Shown here piece by piece: positions 17,162 through 25,089 of a DNA stretch of 64,000 bases. How positions within the stretch are numbered: position 1 is the first letter of the stretch; each line of letters begins with the position of its first letter. The DNA comes from AP-15 sp963781215 (GTDB lineage: Bacteria; Pseudomonadota; Alphaproteobacteria; ATCC43930; CGMCC-115725): assembly GCA_963781215.1 (NCBI GenBank), contig CAWAFE010000018.1:1-64000 (forward strand), read 5' to 3'. Position numbers and translations under genes: made by a program. Under the pieces are notes generated by a model, which saw nothing but the letters and a program-made list of their open reading frames with translations, ran no database searches and was not told the origin of the DNA.

Positions 17162-18208
17162 TCACCAGCCGGGCGCGAAGCCCTCGAAGCTTTGCGGGAT
17201 ACGGTGGATGTCGGCCAGCAGCTCGCGCTGGAGTGCTGCCGGGGTCTCGCCCGGAAAGCTGATCTCGATCGAATCGGCGAGGCCGCCAAAGCGGGCCTCG
17301 ATCGCCGCCGCGAGGTCGCGGTAGGCGCCGCAGGCGGCAAAGATGTGCACGACATCGTCCGAAACTTCGGCGGCCATCTCGGACCATCGGCCCTGCACCG
17401 ACAGGCGATGCAGCCTGGCGCCGAGCTCTTCGAGCCCGTGCAATGCAAGGATCGGCAGATAGGTCCGGGTCGAGGCGTAAAAGGCGATGCGTGCCCGCAC
17501 CCGGTCGATCGCGGCGGCGACGGCCGCCCCGTCGGGGCCGGTGGCGACAAAGCCGCCGCCGTGCAGGTCGAAATGCGCCCGGCTTCGCGCGCCGCGCCGC
17601 ATCCCCTCCTCGAGGTGCCTCAGGCAAACCTCGTCGAGATAGCGGCGCGAGCAGAGCGGGTGGAGGCGGACCCCGTCGCCAACCTCGCCAGCGACCCGCA
17701 GCATCGCCTCGCCGACGGCGGCGATGGCGACCGGCACCATCGGTAGCCCGGTCGGCTCGGGCGAAAAGTCGGGGGTCATCAGGGTCAGCCGGTAGTGCTC
17801 GCCCCGGTAATCAAGCTTCCCGCCCTCTTCCCAGCAGCGCCAGATCGCGCGAAGCGCCCGGACGTAGTCGCGCAGCCGCGGCGCCGGCGGGCTCCAGGCG
17901 ATGCCGAAACGGCGTTCGTTGTGGCCTTTGACCTGGCTGCCGAGGCCGAGGACGAACCGGCCATCGGAATTGGCCTGAAGATCCCAGGCCTGGGCCGCCA
18001 TGACCGTGGGGCTGCGCGGAAAGGCGACCGCGACCGAGGGGGTGAGCTCGACCCGCTCGGTCGCGGCCGCGGCGAAGGCTAGCGGGGTGAACACCTCATG
18101 CCCGAGCTCGACCGTCATGACACCGTCGAAGCCAGCTGCCTCCGCGGCGGCGGCAAACGGCCCGGCCTCGTACCAGCGCTTCATCGGTAGCAGCGTAAAA
18201 ACACGCAT
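17162..18208 (-). CDS. LLM-class flavin/F420-dependent oxidoreductase
   Basis: 348 residues with a luciferase-like barrel: AAAAEAAGFDGVMTVELGHE at the start, then TERVELTPSVAVAFPRSPTV, DGRFVLGLGSQVKGHNERRF and a DGVRLHPLCSRRYL segment late in the barrel. The ELGHEVFTPLAFA variant resembles the group annotated as F420-dependent oxidoreductases, which occurs mainly in actinobacteria but also in some proteobacteria. I cannot tell from sequence alone whether it uses FMN or F420. The substrate is unknown. Confidence 0.78.
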   Translation of the reverse strand: MRVFTLLPMKRWYEAGPFAAAAEAAGFDGVMTVELGHEVFTPLAFAAAATERVELTPSVAVAFPRSPTVMAAQAWDLQANSDGRFVLGLGSQVKGHNERRFGIAWSPPAPRLRDYVRALRAIWRCWEEGGKLDYRGEHYRLTLMTPDFSPEPTGLPMVPVAIAAVGEAMLRVAGEVGDGVRLHPLCSRRYLDEVCLRHLEEGMRRGARSRAHFDLHGGGFVATGPDGAAVAAAIDRVRARIAFYASTRTYLPILALHGLEELGARLHRLSVQGRWSEMAAEVSDDVVHIFAACGAYRDLAAAIEARFGGLADSIEISFPGETPAALQRELLADIHRIPQSFEGFAPGW

Positions 18209-18230
18209 CGTTTGCGGCTGGCGCCGATAG

Positions 18231-18521
18231 TCACCGATCTCTAATGGTCGGTCCGAACCCCGCGGTAGAATTATCCAGGAAAGGGCTCGATGACGGTGTC
18301 GAAAATTGCGTCGTCATCCCGCCGAAATGCATGATGCTGGTGCCGCCACCCCCCAGTTGCGGGGTGGACGCGCTATCCATCAGATCTTCGGGATCAGCGA
18401 GACGGTTGCTGGTCGTTCTGTCCATCGCGGGATTTGAGGTCTGCGTGCTGAATGCCAGCGCGCCGGAAGTAGCGGCAAAAATGACGACCGCCGCGGCAGC
18501 GAGAACAGCGGAGTGACGCAT
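18231..18521 (-). CDS. Small secreted hypothetical protein
   Basis: 96 residues. A strong AGGAGG site precedes the ATG at 18521, and the N-terminus MRHSAVLAAAAVVIFAATSG-ALA is a clear Sec signal peptide with an ALA cleavage site. The mature part is short, Ser/Thr/Gly-rich and low in complexity (STPQLGGGGTSIMHFGGMTT). No family is recognised. Good ribosome site and signal peptide support it as a real gene. Confidence 0.55.
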   Translation of the reverse strand: MRHSAVLAAAAVVIFAATSGALAFSTQTSNPAMDRTTSNRLADPEDLMDSASTPQLGGGGTSIMHFGGMTTQFSTPSSSPFLDNSTAGFGPTIRDR

Positions 18522-18561
18522 GAAAGCCTCCTGAGATTGAGATACCGTAACGTTCGTATCC

Positions 18562-19789
18562 CTATGGTAGGGCCGAGCGACTGGATGTCTCCCTGGACCG
18601 CTCTGAAGAAATAGAATGTAGAATCCGAGCCATGACGAGGATCAGGAACAGGGAAAACATCAAGGTGCCGATCCACCATTCCTGCCAAACCCCGTAGGTG
18701 GCCACGCAGGCGATGATGGCCGCGGCGAGGCTCGCTCCCACCGCGGCGGCGAAGAGGCGCGGCCATCGCACTTCGGCGAGGCCGAGCCACAGATAAGCGA
18801 CCAGCAGCGCTGCGAGCGCGACGCCAGGGACCCCGAGCTCGAGCCACAGCTGCAATGGCGCATTATGGGGATGGAGCGGTAGCCAGGTCTCGCCGGGCCG
18901 GATCGGATCGCGGCCTCCAGGCATGGCGCGCGACGCGTCGAGACCCCAGCCGGCGAGCGGCCGTTCGGCGATGCGGTCGCCAACGAAGGACCAGATCATC
19001 AGCCGGTGCCCAGCCGAGATTTTGACTGCGTCGGCCTCTTCGGTCAGCGACGGCAGGCGGTCGAGCCGGGCGAAGCTCAACGGTGCCGTGACCATGACGA
19101 GAACCGATAGTACCGCCGCCGCCCGTGTGATGTGAGCGCGCCAAAAGTAGAGCGGCACGCCCATAGCCATGCCCGCCAGCAGCAGTGCCTTGGCTGCCGT
19201 TCCGGCGAGCGCATAGACCGTCCAAGCCGTCACGCCCGTGTACAACAACGCGAGCAGCACCCGCCCCCGGCATACCAGCATGGCGCTTAACGGCGGCAGC
19301 AGGACCGCAAACGCAACCGAGGCCCGGTTGAGCCGGGTCACCCGGAACTCCGGACCGAAGAACGGGGCGCTCAGCATGCCATCGGTGGCGAGCTCGATTT
19401 GCGCCATGGCGAGCCCGACAGCCAGCCCGGCGAGGAGGAACAGCGTCAACCGCCGGGGTGCCGCGACGAGGCCGGCGGCGGCGACTAACGCCAGAGCGGC
19501 GGCGAAGAGGCCGGCGAGCCGGGTGGCGACCTCGATGGTCCGCAGCGAATCGATCGACCACAGCCGCCGACAATGCTCCCCAAACGAGAAGCGAACCCAG
19601 CACGACCCCCGGGACGAGGAGGGCGCGCAGCCGGGCGAGGTTTTCCGACGCCACCAGAGCTCCGGCGAAGACCCCGGCCACCGAGGCCAGGGCAGCGATA
19701 CCGCGTGGTGCCAGGACGAGAAGCGGGAAGAACAGGAGTGCGGTCGTGTCGAGACCCGCTTCGAGCCAGAGGGCGATTGGCCGGGCCAT
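18562..19789 (-). CDS. O-antigen ligase family membrane protein, frameshifted in this sequence
   Basis: Polytopic membrane protein with a Wzy_C domain. Late in the protein GHRLMIWSFVGDRIAERPLA and LPLHPHNAPLQLWLELG (H-P-H-N) form the periplasmic loop typical of O-antigen ligases and polymerases. The N-terminal part, MARPIALWLEAGLDTTALLF up to LLVWGALSA, is in a different frame from the rest. Removing one base at 19564/19565 gives GALSALWSIDSLRTIEVATR, which matches the usual family sequence, and a 408-residue protein. An ATG at 19876 is an alternative start but falls in repeat-like sequence. Likely acts on a lipid-linked glycan at the inner membrane. Confidence 0.78.
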
Positions 19790-19876
19790 CCGTTCGCCGG
19801 CGCTACCCGAACGGCCGCGATCGTACCCCAGGGTTCCGGCGCATTGAGAGTTTGCACGGTCAACCTTGCTCGTCAT

Positions 19877-20198
19877 GCCCGGCCTCGGCCGTCACTACGG
19901 AGGTCGGCGACAGCCAAACGTTGAATTGCGTGGTTTTATTTTGCTGCATCCGCAGCAAATTAGCAGCAGAGTCTCTCGTCAAGGTTGAACAGCCGTTCGG
20001 TCGAAGGGCCGACCAGTTTGAGGCGGAACTCATCGGGTTCCAGCGGCTCCTTGCTGTCGCCGATCGGCGATCGGCCCGCAGCTTGGCATATGAGCGCGGC
20101 GATTTCATGGCCGTTATGATAGCGATGCCGCCCCGGCGGATAGCACACGTCAACGGGCGGCGGATGGGAGACCGGGCGCGAGCGTCAAGTTTGTGCCG
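19877..20198. other. Intergenic region between O-antigen ligase and ndk
   Basis: About 320 bases. Frames crossing it on the minus strand are the read-through of frameshifted ndk or low-complexity shadows. It contains the perfect palindrome TTTGCTGCATCCGCAGCAAA and, at the ligase-proximal end, gtcatgcccggcctcggcc, which resembles a common alphaproteobacterial intergenic repeat. Confidence 0.4.
19940..19959. promoter_or_regulatory. Perfect palindrome with CTGC-N4-GCAG core
   Basis: TTTGCTGC, a four-base spacer ATCC, then GCAGCAAA. The core CTGC-ATCC-GCAG fits the CTGC-N3/4-GCAG pattern described for PhaR. It lies about 64-83 bases upstream of the alternative ligase start on the minus strand. 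There is no T-run on either side, so a terminator is less likely than an operator. Confidence 0.4.
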
Positions 20199-20623
20199 CT
20201 AATTGCAAATTTCGATCGCGGAAAAGAAGAACGCGATCTCCTCGGCGGCGGTTTCCGGGCGAATCGGAGCCGTGCACCGAATTCGCCTCGACCAATTCGG
20301 CGAAATCCCTGCGGATCGTCCCGGCGAGCGGCGTTGGCCGGGTTGGTCGCGCCCATGATCTCGCGGTTGAGCGCCACCGCGTCTTCTCCCTCCAGCACCT
20401 GCACGACGACCGGGCCCGAAGTCATGAAGGCGACGAGCCCGCGATAGAACGGGCGCTCGACATGGACCGCATAAAAGCGCTCGGCCTGCGCCTCGGTCAG
20501 CTGAATCCGCTTCTGCGCGACGATGCGCAGCCCCCGCTTTTCGAAGCGGTCGTTGATCGCGCCCGTCAGGTTGCGCCTAGTCGCGTCCGGCTTGATGATC
20601 GACAAGGTCCGTTCGATGGCCAT
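20199..20623 (-). CDS. ndk: Nucleoside diphosphate kinase, with two frameshifts in this sequence
   Basis: Transfers the terminal phosphate from NTPs to NDPs through a phosphohistidine. The N-terminal two-thirds is in one frame (MAIERTLSIIKPDATRRNLT, then FYRGLVAFMTSGPVVVQVLE and NREIMGATNPANA). The conserved GTIRRDFAELVEANSVHGSD, with the catalytic His, continues in a second frame after an extra base at about 20322-20328, and ETAAEEIAFFFSAIEICN ends in the third frame after an extra base at 20257-20259. Removing both gives exactly 140 residues, the normal length, with a TAG at 20199-20201. Reading without correction would replace the catalytic region with Arg-rich nonsense. Confidence 0.92.
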
Positions 20624-20693
20624 CGGCAGGGTCCAGGTTGTCGGAAGGCGGGGTTATATCGGCCGCCGCAGCGACCGGCAACCGGCGGCTCCA

Positions 20694-21140
20694 TCATCCC
20701 TGCCGCTCCCAGCCCGACGGCTTCTGCTGCCAATAGCTCGGCTGGTGGCCGGCCTCGCGGGCGCGGCGCCAGCGCTCGCGCGCGGCCTCGACCGCGGCAT
20801 CGTCATTGCCGTCGAACATATCGGCGCAGCGTGCGAAGGGCGACAGATCGCCGGACTCGACGCCGTCGACCAAGACCAGCATCGTGGCGCCGTTCGGATT
20901 CTCCTCGTGCTCGGTCAACCAGACCGGGTGGGCGGCTGGGTTGCCGTCGCGCCTGGAGCCGTGCGCCAGGAAGCTCGCCTCGTCATAGGTCCACAGAACG
21001 GCGTTGAGCTGCTCGACCCGCTCGGACGAGCCGGCCCGGACGACGACCCGGTGCCCTTGCGCGCATGCCCGCTCGAGGAGCCGCGGCAAGGCCCGTTCGA
21101 GCGGGGTCGACCCGAGATGGTAGAAGCCGATCTCGGCCAC
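20694..21140 (-). CDS. holC: DNA polymerase III subunit chi
   Basis: 148 residues, GTG start one base from the pepA stop. The start EIGFYHLGSTPLERALPRLL is the HolC signature; RVVVRAGSSERVEQLNAVLW then TYDEASFLAHG and HPVWLTEHEENPNGATMLVL follow the family pattern. Chi links the clamp loader to single-stranded DNA-binding protein in the replisome. The pepA-holC order is common in proteobacteria and supports the call. Confidence 0.93.
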   Translation of the reverse strand: MAEIGFYHLGSTPLERALPRLLERACAQGHRVVVRAGSSERVEQLNAVLWTYDEASFLAHGSRRDGNPAAHPVWLTEHEENPNGATMLVLVDGVESGDLSPFARCADMFDGNDDAAVEAARERWRRAREAGHQPSYWQQKPSGWERQG

Positions 21141-21141
21141 G

Positions 21142-22656
21142 CTACTCCGTCTCGTGCCAGCGGGCGACGAACCGGTCCAAGAGACGGACGCCGAAGGCGG
21201 TGGCGCCTTTTGGCACCGTCGGCGCGTCCTTGCTCGACCAGGCCATGCCGGCGATGTCGAGATGCGCCCAAGGCACGCTGTTGACGAAGCGCTGGAGGAA
21301 TTGCGCCGCGGTAACGCTGCCGGCGGCGCGGCCGCCGCCGATATTCTTGACGTCGGCGGCGTCGCTGTCGATGTCGCGGTCGTAGCTGTCGGCGAGCGGC
21401 AAGCGCCAGAGCTGCTCGTTGGCTTCCTTGCCGGCCTCGATCAGCCGGTCGGCGAGCTCGTCATCGTTGGAGAACAGCCCGCCGCGGTGATGCCCGAGCG
21501 CCACGATGACCGCGCCGGTCAGGGTCGCCAAATCGATCATCAGCCGGGGCTTGAAGCGATCCTGGCAATACCACATCGCGTCGGCGAGGACGAGCCGGCC
21601 TTCGGCGTCGGTGTTCAGGACTTCGATCGTCTGGCCCGACATCGAGGTCACGATGTCGCCGGGCCGTTGCGCCGTGCCCGAAGGCATGTTCTCGACCAAC
21701 CCCACCACCCCGACCGCGTTTACCCTGGCCTTGCGCGCCGCCAAGAGGCGCAGCAGCCCGATGACGACAGCGGAGCCGGCCATGTCCCATTTCATGTCGC
21801 CCATGCCGGCGGCGGGCTTGATCGAGATGCCGCCGGTGTCGAAGGTCACACCCTTGCCGATGAAGGCGAGCGGCGCCGTATCCTTGCCGCCGCCGCCCTC
21901 GGGCGCGCCGCGCCATTCCATGACCACGAGGCGCGGCGGCCGCGCGCTGCCTTGCGCCACGCCCAGCAAGGCATTCATGCCGAGCTTGCGCATCTTCTTC
22001 TCGTCGAGCACTTCGACCGTGACCCCGAGCTCCCGCAGAGTCTCGGCCTGCGCCGCCAGCGTCTCGGGGTAGATGACGTTGGCCGGCTCCGAGACGAGGT
22101 CGCGGGTGAAGAAAACAGCCTTCGCCGTCTCGTCGAGCGGGCGATGCGCGCGCTCCGCGGCCTTCGCGTCGGCGGTCGACACCGTAAGACGCTCCAAGGT
22201 CGGCTTCTGCTCCGGCTTCTGCTTGGTCTTGTATTTGTCGAAGCGATAGGATCTGAGCTGCGCCCCGAGCGCCAGCTCGGCCGCCGCGTCGGCGCTGCCG
22301 ATCGACGCTCCTTCGCCGATCTCGACCGCGAATTCGGCTACGGTTTCCCCGGCGCCGTTCAGATGGGCGACGAGGCTGCCGCCGAGCTCGCGGTACAATC
22401 GGGCATCGGCCGATTCGGGCTTGCCGAGCCCGGCCAGTACGATCCGCGTCACCGGCAGACCGGCTGGAGCGAGGATCGCCAGCAGCTCGCCCTTCTTGCC
22501 CTTGAACCGCGCCGCGGCGGCGAGCGCGCGCGCGATAGCGCCGCCGGTCGCCTCGTCGAGCCGTCTTGCCGCCGGCGTCAACACCCCTTCCTCCCATACC
22601 CCTGCGGCGGCGGCGCCGGAGCGCGGCAGGTCGGGTTCGGCAAAGCGTATCTTCAT
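21142..22656 (-). CDS. pepA: Leucyl aminopeptidase (M17)
   Basis: 504 residues, full length. A cytosolic hexameric metallo-aminopeptidase that removes N-terminal Leu and other residues. The C-terminal catalytic domain shows the metal and active-site regions: FIGKGVTFDTGGISIKPAAG (Lys and Asp ligands), MKWDMAGSAVVIGLLRLLA, and VLNTDAEGRLVLADAMWYC (the M17 signature NTDAEGRL), then LATLTGAVIVALGHHRGGLF. It is transcribed with holC and divergent from lptF; the shared upstream region is about 150 bases. Confidence 0.96.
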   Translation of the reverse strand: MKIRFAEPDLPRSGAAAAGVWEEGVLTPAARRLDEATGGAIARALAAAARFKGKKGELLAILAPAGLPVTRIVLAGLGKPESADARLYRELGGSLVAHLNGAGETVAEFAVEIGEGASIGSADAAAELALGAQLRSYRFDKYKTKQKPEQKPTLERLTVSTADAKAAERAHRPLDETAKAVFFTRDLVSEPANVIYPETLAAQAETLRELGVTVEVLDEKKMRKLGMNALLGVAQGSARPPRLVVMEWRGAPEGGGGKDTAPLAFIGKGVTFDTGGISIKPAAGMGDMKWDMAGSAVVIGLLRLLAARKARVNAVGVVGLVENMPSGTAQRPGDIVTSMSGQTIEVLNTDAEGRLVLADAMWYCQDRFKPRLMIDLATLTGAVIVALGHHRGGLFSNDDELADRLIEAGKEANEQLWRLPLADSYDRDIDSDAADVKNIGGGRAAGSVTAAQFLQRFVNSVPWAHLDIAGMAWSSKDAPTVPKGATAFGVRLLDRFVARWHETE

Positions 22657-22790
22657 CGCGGGACCTCGGAAGACAGGTCGCCGGGGTGGCCAGGGACGCC
22701 GCCCGGCAGGAATCTACGATAGATACAACAACGCCGGCAGCCGGGCAAAGGCGCCGGAATTGCCGCTGGCCGGGGCAAAGGAGGCTCCCT

Positions 22791-22808
22791 ATGATCCGCC
22801 GCCGATGA
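22791..22808 (+). promoter_or_regulatory. Five-codon leader reading frame overlapping the lptF start
   Basis: A strong site AAAGGAGG (22777-22784) is ideally spaced (6 bases) for an ATG at 22791 that encodes only Met-Ile-Arg-Arg-Arg before TGA (22806-22808). That stop overlaps the lptF ATG at 22805 as ATGA. The same site is 20 bases from the lptF ATG, too far for direct use. The layout suggests lptF translation by re-initiation or coupling. Confidence 0.45.
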
Positions 22809-23929
22809 CGAGCCTCGACCGCTACATCCTGCGTCAGTGTTTCGCCGTGATGATCCTCGTGACCGCGGCGCTGAGCCTGGCGATCTGGCTCGCCCAATCG
22901 CTGCGGCTGATCGACCTGATCGTCAACCGCGGCCTGTCGATCGAGGTGTTTCTCTATCTCGCGGTGCTGATTTTGCCGCGCTTTCTCGATATCGTCCTGC
23001 CGATCGGCGTCTTTATCGCGGTGCTGTTCACGTTCAGCCGGCTGAGTGCCGAAAGCGAACTCGTCGTCATGCGCGCCGCCGGGCTGAGCCCGACGGCTTT
23101 GGTAAAGCCGGTGTTGATGTTGGCTGGCATCGCGTTCGTCGTGCTGATGAGCCTGTCGGCCTATTTCCTCCCGGTATCGAACCGCGCGTTCAAGGAATTG
23201 CAGTTCGAGATTCGCAACCGCTTCGTTTCGAGCCTGATCCAGGAGGGGACCTTCACCACGATTTCGGACAAGCTCACCGTGTACATCCGCAACCGCGACG
23301 ATCGGGGCGAGGTCGACGGGTTGCTGATCAACGACAGCCGCGACCCGCAGCGCCCGGTGACGATCCTCGCCGAGCGCGGGGCCTTCGTCGACCTGCCCAC
23401 CGGCTCGCGGATCATCATGGTCAACGGCAACCGGCAGCAATTCGATAAAGAGACCGGAAAGCTCTCGGTCTTGACCTTCGATCGTTATACGCTCGATCTC
23501 GACACGTTGAGCGATGCTCCGGTCGGCCGCTTTCGCGAGGCCCAGGAACGCTTCCTTGGCGAGCTGTTCTTTCCCCCGGCGGATGTGGAAAAGTCCCTGC
23601 GCAACGGCTTCATGGCCGAGGCGCACCAGCGTCTTCTGGTCCCGCTTTCGGCCTTCAGCTTCTCGCTGATCCCGCTGGCTGGCCTGCTGCCCGGCGAGTT
23701 CAATCGACGGGGGCAGGCTAAGCGGGTGATTCTCGCGATCGTCGCCGCCTTTGCCTTTGAATTGGTGGCGCTCGGCGTCAGCAACCTCGCGGACCGTTAC
23801 GCCGCGGCCATCCCCCTGATGTACGTGACCGCGCTCTTGCCGTTCGTTCTTGGCTTTGGAATCCTGCTGCATGGCGGGATAAGGCTCGGACTGCGGTGGC
23901 CGGAGCTCGCCGCGAGCCGCGCGCGCTGA
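22805..23929 (+). CDS. lptF: LPS export ABC transporter permease LptF
   Basis: 374 residues. Half of the LptFG permease pair that extracts LPS from the inner membrane, powered by LptB. MTSLDRYILRQCFAVMILVT is the typical entry (x-x-DRYILRQ), followed by membrane helices, the coupling region FSRLSAESELVVMRAAGLSP, a periplasmic jellyroll (ILAERGAFVDLPTGSRIIMV) and three C-terminal helices. The ATG overlaps the stop of a five-codon leader. It is followed by lptG, lptD, surA, pdxA and rsmA in one run. Confidence 0.93.
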   Translation: MTSLDRYILRQCFAVMILVTAALSLAIWLAQSLRLIDLIVNRGLSIEVFLYLAVLILPRFLDIVLPIGVFIAVLFTFSRLSAESELVVMRAAGLSPTALVKPVLMLAGIAFVVLMSLSAYFLPVSNRAFKELQFEIRNRFVSSLIQEGTFTTISDKLTVYIRNRDDRGEVDGLLINDSRDPQRPVTILAERGAFVDLPTGSRIIMVNGNRQQFDKETGKLSVLTFDRYTLDLDTLSDAPVGRFREAQERFLGELFFPPADVEKSLRNGFMAEAHQRLLVPLSAFSFSLIPLAGLLPGEFNRRGQAKRVILAIVAAFAFELVALGVSNLADRYAAAIPLMYVTALLPFVLGFGILLHGGIRLGLRWPELAASRAR

Positions 23930-23991
23930 CCGTAGCTGGGGATCGGGCGGCGGGGATCTGGGGGGCGGTGGGGATTGGGGGGCGGTTGCCG

Positions 23992-25089
23992 GTGCGTATT
24001 TCAAGGACTCTGTCGACCTACATCGCCCGACAATTCCTTGTGTGGTTGGGCGGCGTCTTCGGAGCGATGGTCATCGTGACCTTCCTGCTCGACTACATCG
24101 AGCTGCTGCGCCGCAGCGGGATAAAGGTGCAGGCGACGCTGTGGGTGCTGTTCGAGATGGCGGCGCTCAAGCTGCCACAAACCGCGCAGGAGGCGCTGCC
24201 GTTCGCGATCCTGTTTGGCACGATGCTGGCCTTTTGGCGGCTGACGCGCGCCAACGAGCTCGTCGTCGCACGAGCGGCGGGGGTATCGGTGTGGCAGTTC
24301 CTGACACCGGCGGTGCTGGTGGCGCTGCTCGTCGGCATCGTGGCGGTGGCGGTCTTCAACCCGATCGCCTCTGCGGCGGAAGCGGCCTACGAGAAGCTCG
24401 ACAGCCGCGTGCTTCGGCAGGGCTCCGACCAGCTGTCGTTGTCGACCGCCGGGCTATGGCTGCGGCAGAGCGACGAGGCCGGCAACCAGATCATCATCCA
24501 TGCCGACACGCTCGGCGCTCAGGATGCGGCGCTCGACGGGGTCACCCTGTATTTCTTCGACGCGAAGACCCGCTTCACTTCGCGCGTCGATGCGCGCCGC
24601 GCGCGGCTGGAAAAGGGCGAGTGGGTCGTTGAGGACGGCATCCGCTGGCTGTCCGATCAGTCCTCCGAGCCCTTCGCCACGATGCACTTGGCGACACAGC
24701 TGACGCCGCGCAAGATGGCGGAAAGCTTCGCCTCGCCAGACACGATGTCGTTCTGGGAGCTGCCCGGGTTCATCGCGTTGCTCGAGCAGTCAGGCTTTCC
24801 GGCGCAGCGCCACCGTCTGCACTTCGATGTGCTGCTTGCCCGCCCGTTTCTGCTCTGCGCGATGGTGCTGGTTGCTGCGACCTTCAGCCTGCGCATGCAG
24901 CGGCGCGGCGGCGCCGGCTTGATGATCGTCGGCGGCGTGGCCAGCGGGTTTCTTCTCTATGTCGTTTCCGACGTCGTCTTCGCGCTCGGCCTTTCCGCCA
25001 AGATACCGGTCACGCTCGCCGCCTGGACGCCGACCGGGGTGAGCCTGATCTTCGGCGCCTCGATGCTGCTCCATCTGGAAGACGGATGA
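23992..25089 (+). CDS. lptG: LPS export ABC transporter permease LptG
   Basis: 365 residues from a GTG at 23992, chosen because MRISRTLSTYIARQFLVWLG matches the family's N-terminus; upstream frame is Gly/Arg-rich and lacks it. Six membrane helices surround a periplasmic beta-jellyroll. The coupling region is AFWRLTRANELVVARAAGVS. It works with LptF and LptB. Its stop overlaps the lptD start as ATGA. Confidence 0.93.
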   Translation: MRISRTLSTYIARQFLVWLGGVFGAMVIVTFLLDYIELLRRSGIKVQATLWVLFEMAALKLPQTAQEALPFAILFGTMLAFWRLTRANELVVARAAGVSVWQFLTPAVLVALLVGIVAVAVFNPIASAAEAAYEKLDSRVLRQGSDQLSLSTAGLWLRQSDEAGNQIIIHADTLGAQDAALDGVTLYFFDAKTRFTSRVDARRARLEKGEWVVEDGIRWLSDQSSEPFATMHLATQLTPRKMAESFASPDTMSFWELPGFIALLEQSGFPAQRHRLHFDVLLARPFLLCAMVLVAATFSLRMQRRGGAGLMIVGGVASGFLLYVVSDVVFALGLSAKIPVTLAAWTPTGVSLIFGASMLLHLEDG

